Shown: positions 35,424 through 46,335 of the stretch, piece after piece
How positions within the stretch are numbered: the stretch's first letter is position 1
Layout: each line of letters starts with the position of its first letter
NCBI GenBank assembly: GCA_963932245.1
Contig: OZ010746.1
Span: 11,611,204 to 11,675,203 of the forward strand
Source: Tachinus rufipes
Taxonomy: Eukaryota; Arthropoda; Insecta; Coleoptera; Staphylinidae
Length of the DNA: 64,000 nt
Direction: 5' to 3'
Notes under the pieces: model-generated
Told to the model about the DNA's origin: nothing
What the model saw: only the letters and a program-made list of their open reading frames with translations
Database searches by the model: none
Position numbers and translations under genes: made by a program

Positions 35424-38114
35424 TCAAGTAAATGTTGGTTGGTTTCTAGCTGCTAGCCTTGGTACATGGAAGTTCAAACTGCTTAATAGGATTGGACAAT
35501 CCACATCTCCGCAAACCAGCTTAGTGGCCAGCGATATATCAGCACTTTTACGACGATCTTGAAGAGAGTCAAAATCAAAACGGCTTAATAGGGCGTTATA
35601 ATCTGTACGACCACGAGGCGGGTAGTGGCCATCTCCTCGGTAACACATGTACTTTAAATAACGTCTTTGAACTTTTTCTAGAGCATAGGAATAGATTGCG
35701 TAGTAAGGAGACCACACCGTACTACAATACTCTAATTTACTTCTGACAAAAGCAAAATAGAGTACGTGCAAAGATTCTTTATTAGAGAATGGTTTTGCTG
35801 ACCTAATAATAAATCCTAGCGATTTTAATGCTGAGTTGACAATATTGTCTATGTGACTATTAAATGTTAATTGATTGTCGAACAGCACACCAAGGTCTTT
35901 GTAGGTTGTAATTGTTGATAAAGGTTGGTTGTCAATGGCATAATCAAAAACTATATTTGATTTTTTGCGAGAGTATGTCATCGTACAGCATTTTGATATA
36001 TTTAGTTGCAAGTAGTTCGTTTTACACCACATAGATAACATTTGAATGTCAGATTGAAGGGATATGCAATCTGCCATAGATGAAATTGTAGAAAATATTT
36101 TTAAATCGTCAGCATATAGTAGACATTGATTTTTTAAGGTTTTGCAAATATCATTAATAAAAATGATAAAAATTAATGGCCCTAAGTTGGACCCTTGGGG
36201 AACACCACTAAGTGCTGGATAGTTAGCGGATTTGAAGTTTAAAACCTCAACATACTGCAATCTGTCATTAAGATATGACTGTAATAGATTACAAAGATTG
36301 TTATCGCTGCCAACAACACGTAGTTTATCTATTATAATCCCGTGATCTAATGTGTCAAATGCTTTACTGAAATCAGTGTATATTACATCCACTTGTTGTC
36401 GCATATCAAGCGACGTGGAAACAAATTCTGTAAAACATAGCAAATTTGACGCAGTAGACCTCTTCTTAACAAAACCGTGCTGGTTATCTGATATTAGACT
36501 TTTTACTCCAAAATAAAGCCGTTCTGATATTATCCGTTCAAAAACTTTGGCAAAGTTGTTAATTAAAGCAATTGGACGATAGTTTGATATGTCTTCTTTG
36601 TTTCCCTTTTTCAAAAATTGGGCTGATACGGGCAATTTTTAATAGTTTTGGAAAAGTTGAAGTTTTTAATATTAAGTTAAACAAATAATGTAGTGGATTG
36701 GCTAAGACAGTAGCGCAGTCTTTGACTAAGAAAGAAGGAATGCCATCAGGACCTGACGTGTATTTTGCTTTTAGACGTTTAGAAGCTTGCACAACTTCAT
36801 CGGATGATATGGATTTAATTCCAAATGGAATAGTATTGTTGACGGAATTAGAATTTGATGGAAGATTTGAAGTTTTGTAAACACTGCAAATGAGTTTACG
36901 GTTTCTTGTTGGTTTGACGTCATAATTCTATTATGAATCATAAATGATGGAATTCTTGAACTGTTTTTCAAGCAATTAATGTATGACCAAAATTGGTTTG
37001 GATCGTTTTTCAATTTTGCTTCAGCTGCAGTAGTAAACATTTTTCTGTCCAATGAAATACGGCGTTTTGTTTCTCCTCGAAGGTTCAAATACTTTAGCCA
37101 ATAATAATTGGTTTTATGTTGACTATATAACTTGTGGTAACGCTTTTTTTTGCCAAGAAGTTTGCATAAATCATTGCTGAACCACCGAGGATATCTAGAC
37201 GACGATTTACGTGGAATTGACTTTGGAACATGTTTGTCCAATATTTTTGATATTGTTTGGTAAATCTTATCACAGCATACGTCAACATCTGTCTCAGCAT
37301 ACACTAATGACCAATCAGTGTCAAGAAAAGCAGTGTACAAGTTGGATAAGTTAGCTTTTTTAAAACAATATTTGTATGTCTGTTGTGGACAAAACCGCAA
37401 ATTAGTAGTTGTAGAAACTTTAATGTCAAAAGCAAGAGCTAGATGGCGTGTATCCTCAATTACAAATGGGGAATAACAACGTGAAAGTGAACATTTAATA
37501 TTAGAGGACGTTAAAACAAGGTCAAGTGTTCTATCATTAGTATTTAGAATATTATTATGTTGCAAAAGATTGTTATAGTTTAAGAAATTTAAAAAGTTAC
37601 TGCTTAACTGATCAGGATGATGACCAGACAGTGATTGTTGAAGTTTACGAATATTAAAGTTGCCTACAATAATTGTATTAGTGCTGATATCAAAGTTTTC
37701 TTCGATAAATTCATAAAATGCTTCATGTACAGTTGTTGATTGAGAGGGTGGTATATAACAAACAATTATTAAAAGAGTTAGCTTGTATTTATGAAAATGA
37801 ATGGTAGCTGCGGAAAAATCTATTTTAACAATTGGACAGTGCGCATTAGTAATTGGAATGCATTGTGCAGTAGCATCATCAACAGCAATTAAAACACCAC
37901 CAGCTTTACATCGTGTACGATCAACTCTATGCACAAAATAAGTTTCTGGAAATAGTTCCCTACTGAGCGTTCCGTCTTTTAACCAGGTTTCACTTATTGC
38001 TATAATATTAAAATTAGAAGAACATACGCTATCAAAAAAAGTTTGTGTTTTTGTGTTTAATCCTTGTGTGTTTTGATAGTAAAAATGAGCTACTAATTCA
38101 TTCTGTTGGGACAA
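35424..38114 (-). pseudogene. LINE ORF2: endonuclease plus reverse transcriptase, two frameshifts
   Basis: The endonuclease is read from about 38114 (YYQNTQGLNTKT, then IIAISETWLKDG). Its metal-site motif reads VGNFNI where VGDFN is usual, and its SDH motif reads DTRH, so nicking activity is doubtful. The frame shifts near 36780 (into KYTSGPDGIPSFLVKDC) and again near 36610 (into NYRPIALINNFAKVFERI). The reverse transcriptase is otherwise complete: QHGFVKKRSTASNLL, DFSKAFDTLDH, ALSGVPQGSNLGPLIF and the catalytic box LLYADDLKIF. The C-terminus (RRKSADISLATKL, then NFHVPRLAARN) ends at TAG/TAA near 35424. The first codon in frame is TTG, not ATG, which fits expression from ORF1 by frameshifting. 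Once active; now broken. Confidence 0.85.
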
Positions 38115-38116
38115 TG

Positions 38117-38650
38117 TTAGTTTTTTTGTACAAGTATTGTAGGAGTACCGTTTATATACTTAATATAAAGGTTTTTTTCGCCGTTATCAATGCGAGATTT
38201 TAAAGAAGCACGAATAATTTTTTCGTACTCTTGTTGTTGGGGAGTTTTGTCGGAATTAATAAAAATTTTGTTATATGTAGCAGAACTACGCAACTCTTTT
38301 GCTTCTTTTAATACTTTTACAGCGTCTGTCCTGCTAGTAAAAATTACTTTAATGGGGCGTGGTTTATTATTTAACGGTCTTCCAAGACGGACAGCTTGAT
38401 AAATTGTTGGCAGTGCAGGTACAATAGACTTTAATATCGGCAAAACTGAAGCTAGAACATTGCCGTCAGATGTATTATTTTCTGGAGCATTAAATATGAT
38501 AATATTTGTAGACCGCTTTTCTCGTTCGTGACATTCTACAATGACCTTTTCGTATGCTTCGCAACTTAGATTTCCGGTTAAAACGTTATTTGGAGCTGAT
38601 AATTTTGATAGAGCGGCTGTTAGCTCTTTAACTTGTTGACTTAAGGTCAA
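38117..38650 (-). CDS. LINE ORF1 protein (RRM-like type), 5' incomplete
   Basis: A protein of about 178 residues from 38650 to the TAA at 38119-38117. It starts with a short coiled-coil-like stretch (QQVKELTAALSKL). Then comes a pattern found in ORF1 proteins of CR1-group LINEs: EREKRSTNIIIFNAPEN (beta strand of an RRM-like fold), RLGRPLNNKPRPIKVIFTS, and a final basic part ending GTPTILVQKN. Its expected role is RNA binding and chaperone activity. The frame is intact here, but the natural N-terminus probably lies upstream in the frame of 38909-38628, lost by a one-base indel around 38645. Its end overlaps a possible -1 frameshift signal into ORF2. Confidence 0.7.
   Translation of the reverse strand: MTLSQQVKELTAALSKLSAPNNVLTGNLSCEAYEKVIVECHEREKRSTNIIIFNAPENNTSDGNVLASVLPILKSIVPALPTIYQAVRLGRPLNNKPRPIKVIFTSRTDAVKVLKEAKELRSSATYNKIFINSDKTPQQQEYEKIIRASLKSRIDNGEKNLYIKYINGTPTILVQKN
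38120..38126 (-). promoter_or_regulatory. A AAA AAC slippery heptamer before ORF1 stop
   Basis: On the - strand the last ORF1 codons are CAA AAA AAC TAA. The string A AAA AAC is a canonical X XXY YYZ slippery site in the correct zero frame. Slipping back one base reads CTA ACA TTG TCC, which is exactly the ORF2 frame. ORF2 has no ATG at its start. A downstream pseudoknot could not be assessed. Confidence 0.55.
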
Positions 38651-38910
38651 TTAAGGAGCTATTGATTCTAATTAACGTTTTTACGTTAGATTCATAGATG
38701 GTGCTTACAATCGCAAAGCGACAGATTAAATGCATGTTTCTTAGAATAACTGATAAATGTTTTGATAAAATTGTAAGTTTTTGACCTACAATCAGATAAA
38801 AAATCTGCAAACTACAACAAAGAAGAAAAAATGGTTTAATGAAATCTAAATTGGGATACCGTGTTATGTAAATCAGCACAGTGCACAAATCAGAAGTATA
38901 ACAGAACAAA

Positions 38911-40224
38911 ACAAATAGTTAGTGTTGCAAATATTAAATTCTTTTGGGCTTTGTACTTTTAAAGAAACTTGGCTACATTGCGGTCAAATATTAATTTTTA
39001 ACACTTAAGAAATCGCAACTTTGTAGGGCGGACTTTTAGGTGTTTTTTTTGCGTTTTTGAAAAAGAGGAAATTTTTGTTAAATTGGTTGGGACATTATAG
39101 CGTAGTCAAGTATAGGTCGACAAAAATGACTTAGAGCTAAACCAAAAAGGTATTTATTTAACGGACAACGCCAGTATTTATTGAACGACTTTGGCAAAAA
39201 AATCTGAATATTTTCAGGTTCTAAGAATAACGTCTAGTCAAATAACAAAACAAAAAACAAAATTTGAGTTTTTGGCGTCAATACGTGCACTGTTTCTTTT
39301 TAAAAAACAAACTGTTTTTCGGATGCCTATATTACAATTTTCAGCGTAGATTTTGACAGGTCAAGCTTAATCTTGCAAACATAAAAGACTCTATTTTCTT
39401 GGAAACGGAAATTTTTTAGAAAAACCTATGCCAGCAGCAGTCGATAGTCACACTTTATTTCTTAATCGTTTGGGTGGATTTTGATCTAAGTTTTTTATAC
39501 AATTAGACGTATCGGCCGTAACAATCTTCTTTTATTTGTAGGAAAAACAATTTAAAAAAAACGTTTAGTTTGATTTATTGTAACAGTTTTTTTTTTACAA
39601 AACTCCCGCGGATGACTGAAAACATAATTCTAGTTGATAGCAAAAAAACTCAACAAAAATTGCAATTGAAAATTTAACTATAAATCAAACATAATCCGCT
39701 ATGACTTCTTTTTTATCCCTTTATCTTGCACGTACTTACAAATTAATAGCAAAAAAATTGATCCACATTGTTCCTGCGCTCAATCTTAGACTATAAAGTA
39801 AAATCCGTTTATGTTATATTGCAACATAAACACTACAACTATTAAGCAAAACAAAGTTAGTTAAGTACCCAATACTACAGTTTTTTGTTTTTGCAAAAAC
39901 GCAGTTGGTAGTTTACTTGTTTTTAGTGGCGGTTTTGTTGACAGTAGACTTAGCATATTTTCTTAGTGATTTGGTGTACCAGATAAGGATTGTAGTTGGG
40001 ACTTACGGTTTGCAGTACGGCAGAAAGGAGATGTATGATTAACAGCGCTAACAAAAGCTAAACAACGACCAAGTTGTCAAAGACTTGGATGGGTAACCAA
40101 CAAACTGATGCAGAACGTAGCGTTCTTTCTCAAAATGGTTTGTTACTTTATATAGACGTCTAACCTTTATTTTCTGTGGCTCGGTGTGGTTGCCTATACC
40201 TAACGGTATAAAAGATTGTTTGAG
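38911..40224. other. Unclassified A/T-rich DNA with mixed strand bias
   Basis: No open frame of note. Composition is like 33.1-34.7 kb on the first half, then richer in A and C. No gene or repeat family recognised. Confidence 0.4.
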
Positions 40225-41690
40225 TCAAGTGTACGGAACAAAAATTTGATTTTGCTAAACCATTAAAAATGCCTTTTTCTACATGAGCCCTGATTTTTGT
40301 TAGATTTTTTTTTAAATGCTATTTTAAAGTAATAAGCAATCAAAATTTGAAAAGATTAATTTTTTGGATTTTTATAAATTTTTTGATTGTTTGTAACTTC
40401 TCAGGGTTGCATTTTTAGAAAAAAACTGTAACAAACTTATTTTTTTCAAAATTGCTCAAAGAATCATTTTTTACAGCAAAAAATTTTTTCTTTAAATTTT
40501 GAAAATTTTGCAAAATTTTAAAAGACAGTTTTTCTTAAAAAAAGATGACGGGTATTTTCTTTTTCTCAAATATGGATGAAAATTTTAGGAAGTGTTGTGA
40601 ACTACGCTTCAAGATATCTTAGAATGTATCTACAGAAATACATAAAAATAGCGAAAAAAGCTTAAATTTCACAATTTTTTGTAGATACATTCTAAAATAC
40701 TTCGGATTGTAGTGCAAGGAACTTCCTGAAATTTTTAGAGTATCTTTTGCACATACAAAAGCACATTTTTATCTATATATATATATTAAAAAAAAATATT
40801 TGTATTTTTTTTTATTTTTTAAAGTTTTTTAAATTTCAGCAAAATTTTCAAAATTTAAGGAAAAAAAAATTAACAAAAGTTTAACTTATTTGTTGAATAA
40901 TTTTGAAAAAAAAGTACTTCATAATTTTTTTCTAAAAATGCCATACTGAGAAGTTACAAACGATCAAAAAATGAAAAAAAATTAAATTTCAAATTTTTAA
41001 CTATTTCTGTAGATACATTCTAAGATATCTCGGATCGTAGTGCACGGTATTTTTTGAAATTTTTAGAGTATCTTTTGCACATATAAAAGCACGTTTTTTC
41101 TATATTTGAAAAAAAATACTTATCATCTTTTTTTTTATAAAATAAAGCCTTTTAAATTTTTGCAAAATTTTCAAAATTTTACGAAAAAAAAATTTGGCTG
41201 TAAAAACTTATGTTTTGAACAATTTTGAAGAAAAAAATTCCTAACAATTTTTTTCTAAAATTGCTATCCTGAAAAGTTACAAACGATCTAAAAATGAAGA
41301 AAACTTAAATTTCAAATTTTTAATTATTTCTGTGGATACATTCTAAGATTTCTCGGATCGTCGTATATAAAAGCACGTTTTTATCCATATTTGAGAAGAA
41401 AAGAAAATACCCGTATTTTTTTTTTAAATAGAAAAATTGTTCTGCAAAATTTTCAAAATTTAAGAAATTTTTTTTTTGAACAAATTTGAAAAAAAGTTTT
41501 TTACTGTTTTTTTCTTAAAAATGCAACCTTGAAGAGTTACAAACGATCAAAAAATGTAAAAAATCCAAAAAAAAAAAATTTTTGCTTATTACTAGAAAAT
41601 TGTTTATTGGAAAAATTAAAAAAAAAAAACTGTCATGTAGAGAAAGTACAGTGGTTTGAGCGAAAGAAAATTTTTGTTCCGTACACTTGA
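40225..41690. mobile_element. Foldback element with internal ~325 bp tandem repeats
   Basis: Both ends are the same inverted sequence TCAAGTGTACGGAACAAAAA (40225 on, and its complement ending at 41690), with the similarity continuing for about 40 bp (ATTT, GCT.AAACCA). Inside, a unit is repeated head to tail: CATTCTAARATAYYTCGGAT landmarks near 40692, 41019 and 41340. An inverted copy lies near 40540-40640 (AGATATCTTAGAATGTATCT), giving a large dyad. No coding capacity. Such architecture is that of foldback-type or MITE-derived DNA elements. No target-site duplication was found. Confidence 0.65.
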
Positions 41691-42259
41691 TACATAGTTA
41701 AGACTAACAAATATAGGTAGGCAAGATTGTGGTCATTTAGAGTGAGTTGCATGCAGTTTAAAGGATACTTCTTACTTATTTATTTTCTGGATGATTAGCA
41801 GTGATATTCAGTTTTGGACTCTATCTAGGTGCATCTTTGGGTAAATTGATTCCATTCAACTCTTTACAACTGGTTCAGTTGAGAACATGTTTTCTTCTAT
41901 GGATGGTAAGGCAATGACCATAATAGTTAGTTTGTCAAAATTTTAGAACGTGACCGATTCTTTTAAAGTGTAACATTTTTGGTGTTTTAGATTTTAGTGT
42001 CTGATTGCTTAGCCCAAAGTATTTTGGCCTACATTTGTTGGGTTTGGCTTAAGGTCATCAGGTTTTTGGTGGTTGCTACTCTGGTGTTGCTATGTAAACT
42101 GGTTAACAACCTCTAAGTAATTTGCCTACACATGTGGATTTTTAAAAGTTTTCATTTTAGGTTTACGGGTCTGTTGTCTAAGTTAATTATGAATCTTTGA
42201 TAGTACTTTTCTAGTATTTGATTTGTTTCTAACAGTTAGAAGGCGTTTAAAAAAAAAAA
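41691..42259. other. Unclassified T/G-rich DNA
   Basis: About 570 bp, no open frame or repeat recognised. Confidence 0.45.
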
Positions 42260-42545
42260 AAAAAGATGACGGATAATGGATAAAAACGTGCTTTTATATG
42301 TGCAAAAGATGTGCCGTGTGCTACGCTCCGAGATATCTTACAATGTATTCACAGAAATACTTAAAAATAGCGAAAAGGCTTAAATTTTTCTTTATTGATC
42401 GTTTGTAGTCATAATTGCATTTTTAGGTAAAAATTATTACGTTCTTTTTTCTTCAAATTTGTCTAAAGAATAAGTTTTCACAAATAAATATTTTTTTTCT
42501 TTAAATTTTGAAAATTTTCCAAGACTTTCCGCACCCGCAATATAA
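42260..42545. mobile_element. Partial copy of the foldback element family
   Basis: Carries GATGACGGATAATGGATAAA, CTACGCTCCGAGATATCTTA, CAATGTATTCACAGAAATAC and TTAAATTTTGAAAATTTTCC, the same string of motifs as 40490-40660 in the foldback element and in the same orientation. No terminal repeats seen, so it is a fragment. Confidence 0.6.
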
Positions 42546-42790
42546 AGTTTTTCAGATTACCCTCGTAGTATAATATACATTTATACTAGGCACACTAAAA
42601 AAATGTTTTCCGTGTTCTCTTCTTACTATCACATACATTTTTATATAATTAATTTTTACCAGCCACAATAGGAAATTGTTTTCCGGAGAGTCCTCGTAGT
42701 ATAACATACATTTTCATACTATTACTTTTTACCCTCGTAGTATAATATACATATTCATACCAAAATATATAATATTTTCTAGTTATTGCC
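42546..42790. repeat. Short repeat with CCTCGTAGTATAAYATACAT
   Basis: The phrase CCTCGTAGTATAA(T/C)ATACAT occurs three times, near 42562, 42692 and 42732, each followed by a variant of TTTATAC or TTCATAC. Irregular spacing. Nature unknown. Confidence 0.6.
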
Positions 42791-43060
42791 AGGTAGTGAA
42801 ACGTTTATTTATTAAAAATTGTTGCAATCCCTAGAGAAAAATCGTTAAAACCAATCACGTTATGATCCTGCAAACAAGTTGTTTGTGTAATGCAATTTCT
42901 TACTTGTCCTTGGTTCAATTTCAGCTCACATTTACATGCATGAATCCATGATGCGTCAACTAATCTTTACATATTTTGTCTCATCATGGTGTGAAGGTTC
43001 AAAAAAGATTTATTGTAATACTACAATTGTTTCACCACACATAATTTTTTGTTACGGGAC
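42791..43060. other. Short AT-rich spacer
   Basis: No feature recognised in about 270 bp. Confidence 0.4.
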
Positions 43061-45125
43061 TGCTATTACTATTTCAGTTTTGCCGATTTGGGGCGACAGC
43101 CAACGACAAACTGTCAACTATCTTCTCTCAACATTGACAATTTTCAACCGATCGATCTGAAATTTTTACACGATCTCCAACTATAGATTTTCTACATGGA
43201 ATTTTTTGTCGGGGTGCGATTCGGCCCCCTTCACCAAATGGGGCCCCCTCACCAAATGGGGCCCCCATAATCAAAAAAAAAATTTCATTATTTTTTTCAT
43301 TTTGAAACGGCTGTAACTTTTTTATTCGTGGAAATATTGCTTGAAAATTTTTCCCACAGGTCCGTAAAACATGTTGAATTTTTAAAAATCTACCCTCAAA
43401 AATCATTTTCAACCCCGCCTCTAAAAGCACGAGCGGACATAGTAAATTTTTTTTTTTTCCCAAATTTCAAACAATTTTCATTTCGTTATTTATCGGAATA
43501 ATTTTGTTTTACATTTTTTTTCAACTTTTTAACACTGGGATATTTTTTTTAAAACTACCTTTCTAAAAATACAACCCCTGCGATTTTTGAAAGGGCTGTT
43601 TTTTGCCAAAAACGCACTTTTTAATTAATTGATACCGATTGTTGTCAAAATTTAATATTTTTTTTTTAGTTTTTTGACTCTCTTTACTTCCTGCTATACA
43701 TTTACTTTTTCAAAAACTACCCTTAAACTTTTTCAAAAACTCACCTTCAGGTACCTCCAAAATTACCTATGTTTGAGGCCATTTTTTACCCTTTTTTAAA
43801 AACGGCCGAGATAGAGCACATAAATTTTCGGATTTAACAGCTATTAAACTGCAATTTGAGACTAACCGCGTATTTTTCAAAAAATCAGTAGCGGCGTGAG
43901 AATTTTTTCCCAATAAACGTAGATTTGAAATAACAAGGGTAGTTTTAATGTTAGGAGGGTGGGATATAAACCAAAAAGTTTCTTTTAAGAAGCTCTTTTT
44001 TATATCTAACTTTAAATTTTTTTGTTCAGTGGCGTTACTAAGTTTGTTTATTTTAAAGTCAAAAATTGTGTTTTTACAAAAATGCAAACTTGAGCCTCGG
44101 ATATGTACCTCTAATTTTCATTTTACGTAAAAAATAAATACTAATTGATTGAAATTTTTCAACTTTTTTAATCGCGCCGACCTGACAGAATTTTGATTTA
44201 GCTCCTTATTTTTCACCAGTGGCGTCCCAAAAACAGCATTTTTAAGATGGTTTTGAGAGTAAGCCACTGGTTAAATCGGACACGTAAAAAACACTTAGTC
44301 TCAAATGAAAGATACGTCCTTTGTCTACAAAATTTTATTCTTATAATTTTTAGATATTTGGACAATTAAACCAGTGGCGGTTCGTAAAAGGTCAAAAAAA
44401 CACCAATTTTTGGCAAAAAGTAGTGTTACGCAAAAGCCTACTCTTTCTACAGTTTTTGAGATAGAGAGTTGCGCATAGTCTCTTTCGATAGAGCAGGAGT
44501 GCCTTTATAATTTGTTGCATTAAAATTTTAAATTTTTGCTTTTTTTGAATTTTCAAAAATGACAATTTTTTTTTGAAAAAAACAAGGAAAATTTTTTTTT
44601 AGGTTGTTAATTACCAGGTTTGTGTTTCTCATACCCAAATTAGTCAGAAATATGATTTTCATCAAAATCGGCGAGGGTAAAAAATGCACCCCTAAATTTT
44701 TTCAACAATTTTTCAACTTTTTGCACTAAAAAATACATAACTTGAGAACGGTTGGTAGTAGAGACTTTGGGTAAATTTTATTATTTTTAGAATAATACAA
44801 GGTATTAGATTAAAAATTCAAAATATTTTTTAAAAAATGTTACCCTTATTTTTAGGGTAAAAACAAAAATTGACATTATTAGCCGCCATTTTTAAACGGT
44901 TCAACTTTTGTCAATTTTTTTTTGGATAGGGTTTATCAAGAGCTTTCCATCTGTGTGTAATAAGTTGGTCCTACGCGTCATTTTGACCTGTTAAAAAAAT
45001 ATTTTATTTTTTTCAAATATTTTTACTATGAATTTTAAAAATTGCAGTTTTTTTTTTTTTAAATTTGACAAACTTTTTTTACTTTAAGGTTTGCCGCCCA
45101 AAATTTAAAAATATCCCTTAACAAA
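43061..45125. repeat. Unclassified interspersed repeat with recurring AGTGGCG motif
   Basis: About 2 kb of T/A-rich sequence with the phrase CAGTGGCG or CAGTAGCGGCG near 43887, 44031, 44217 and 44374, and frequent CAACTTTTT and AAAATTT phrases, suggesting a diverged tandem structure of 145-185 bp. It includes an 18 bp tandem duplication TCACCAAATGGGGCCCCC at about 43230-43266. Open frames on - (43463-43128, 44087-43767) are low complexity and unrecognised. Likely a non-autonomous transposon or satellite-like repeat. Confidence 0.45.
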
Positions 45126-45870
45126 CCTCTTCCCCCAGACAAGTCGAAGGGACAGTCGAAAAACACTATCCACATGCAATACCGCCTCCAACTAACTAGC
45201 CCCGCAGGGACAGTCGAAAAATACTATTCATGTGCGGAAACGCTTCCGACAAACTTTCCGGTATTATAAAATAATTGGAAAAACACTCTTCAACAAACTT
45301 TCCGGTGTTATAAAATAATAAGATAACACTCCTCGACAAACTTAACGGCATTATAAAATAATTGGAAAAACACTTTCAGATAAAATAGGGTAGGTACTAC
45401 TCATGTGCGGCTTCCTTCCTAACAAGTTAGCCATGCAGGGACAGGCAAAAATACTATCACATTCTTCAAAAAAACAGCTCCACAGGGTTAAGCAAAAAGC
45501 GAGATGTTTGCAATCAAAAATTAGAAAACATTTTCCCACAAAATTTTACCACTCCCCCAACAAACTTCAGGTACAAATATTTAGAAACACGTTCTTTACT
45601 TTTTTACTCCAAACAAACAAACAAACCTTGCAAGGGCATTTAAAAACACTATTCATATACGCTCCATACGAACAGGCAAAAGAAACTATCTATTGCTACT
45701 CAAAAATAGAAACACTCACTAACAAACAGTTACTGGAAATTACTTCAACAAACTTACAGTTAATGTAAAATAATTTAAAACATTCCCCAACAATCTTCAG
45801 GTATTGATCAAATATTTAGAAACACTTGCATTGCTTCAAAAATTAAGGTTTTTTATATTAGTTCATATAA
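45126..45870. repeat. Tandem repeat family I (~50 bp units and related longer units)
   Basis: AACTTTCCGGTATTATAAAA and variants (AACTTAACGGCATTATAAAA) recur near 45255, 45296 and 45342, with AATTGGAAAAACACT between them. GGGACAGTCGAAAAACACTA and GGGACAGTCGAAAAATACTA recur at 45150 and 45208, with a more distant GGGACAGGCAAAAATACTAT at 45438. The 45403-45768 open frame arises from these repeats and is not a gene. Confidence 0.65.
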
Positions 45871-46335
45871 TCAAAAACATTCTTGACAGAAATCTTAAAA
45901 ACTGTCTCAACTATTGCGCATCAAATGAAACAAGGATTTCTTTGCTCCAATATTGATTCCTATACTGGATAATAGTATAGATGTCAAAATTTCTTTATTA
46001 GAACATACTTGACAGAAATCCTAAAAATTGTCTCAACTATTGTACATCAAATAAAACAAGAGTTTTTCTGACTCTATATTTATTCCTATACTGGGTAATA
46101 GTATACAAAAAAAAAATTACTTTTTTTTATATAAAGATTCCTGTATTGAAACACACTTGACAGTAATACTATAAACTGTCTCAACTATTCACATCAATAA
46201 AAGCAAGGGTTTTTCTGTCCTGATATTTATTCATATACTGAGTAATAGTATAAATGTCATATTTTTTTTTTTTTTATATTACAATTCCTGTATTGGAACA
46301 CACTTGACAGAAATCTCAAAAACTGTCAACTATTG
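45871..46335. repeat. Tandem repeat family II, four units of ~120-155 bp
   Basis: Each unit begins CTTGACAGAAATC or a variant (near 45881, 46008, 46147, 46303), continues with AAAACTGTCTCAACTATT, and, in the first three, a TCCTATACTGGRTAATAGTAT-like stretch. Unit lengths vary by indels in A/T tracts. Confidence 0.75.

Larger units (their letters stand above)
35075..38910 (-). mobile_element. CR1/jockey-group LINE, two ORFs, best preserved element
   Basis: A - strand non-LTR element with ORF1 (38650-38117), ORF2 (about 38114-35424), an A-rich 3' UTR and a 3' tail of (TAAA)n repeats at 35130-35076 (seen as ATTTATTT on +). Long uninterrupted frames make it the youngest LINE here: only two frameshifts within ORF2 and one near the ORF1 start. 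The 5' end is probably truncated or mutated near 38.65-38.91 kb, where an upstream frame (SSLIDLKSTS) runs into ORF1 out of phase. Clade assignment to the CR1/L2/jockey group rests on RT and ORF1 style only. Confidence 0.85.

Noticed and set aside
45403..45768. 121-codon open frame as a gene
   Set aside because: Overlaps tandem repeat family I, low complexity, and no domain.
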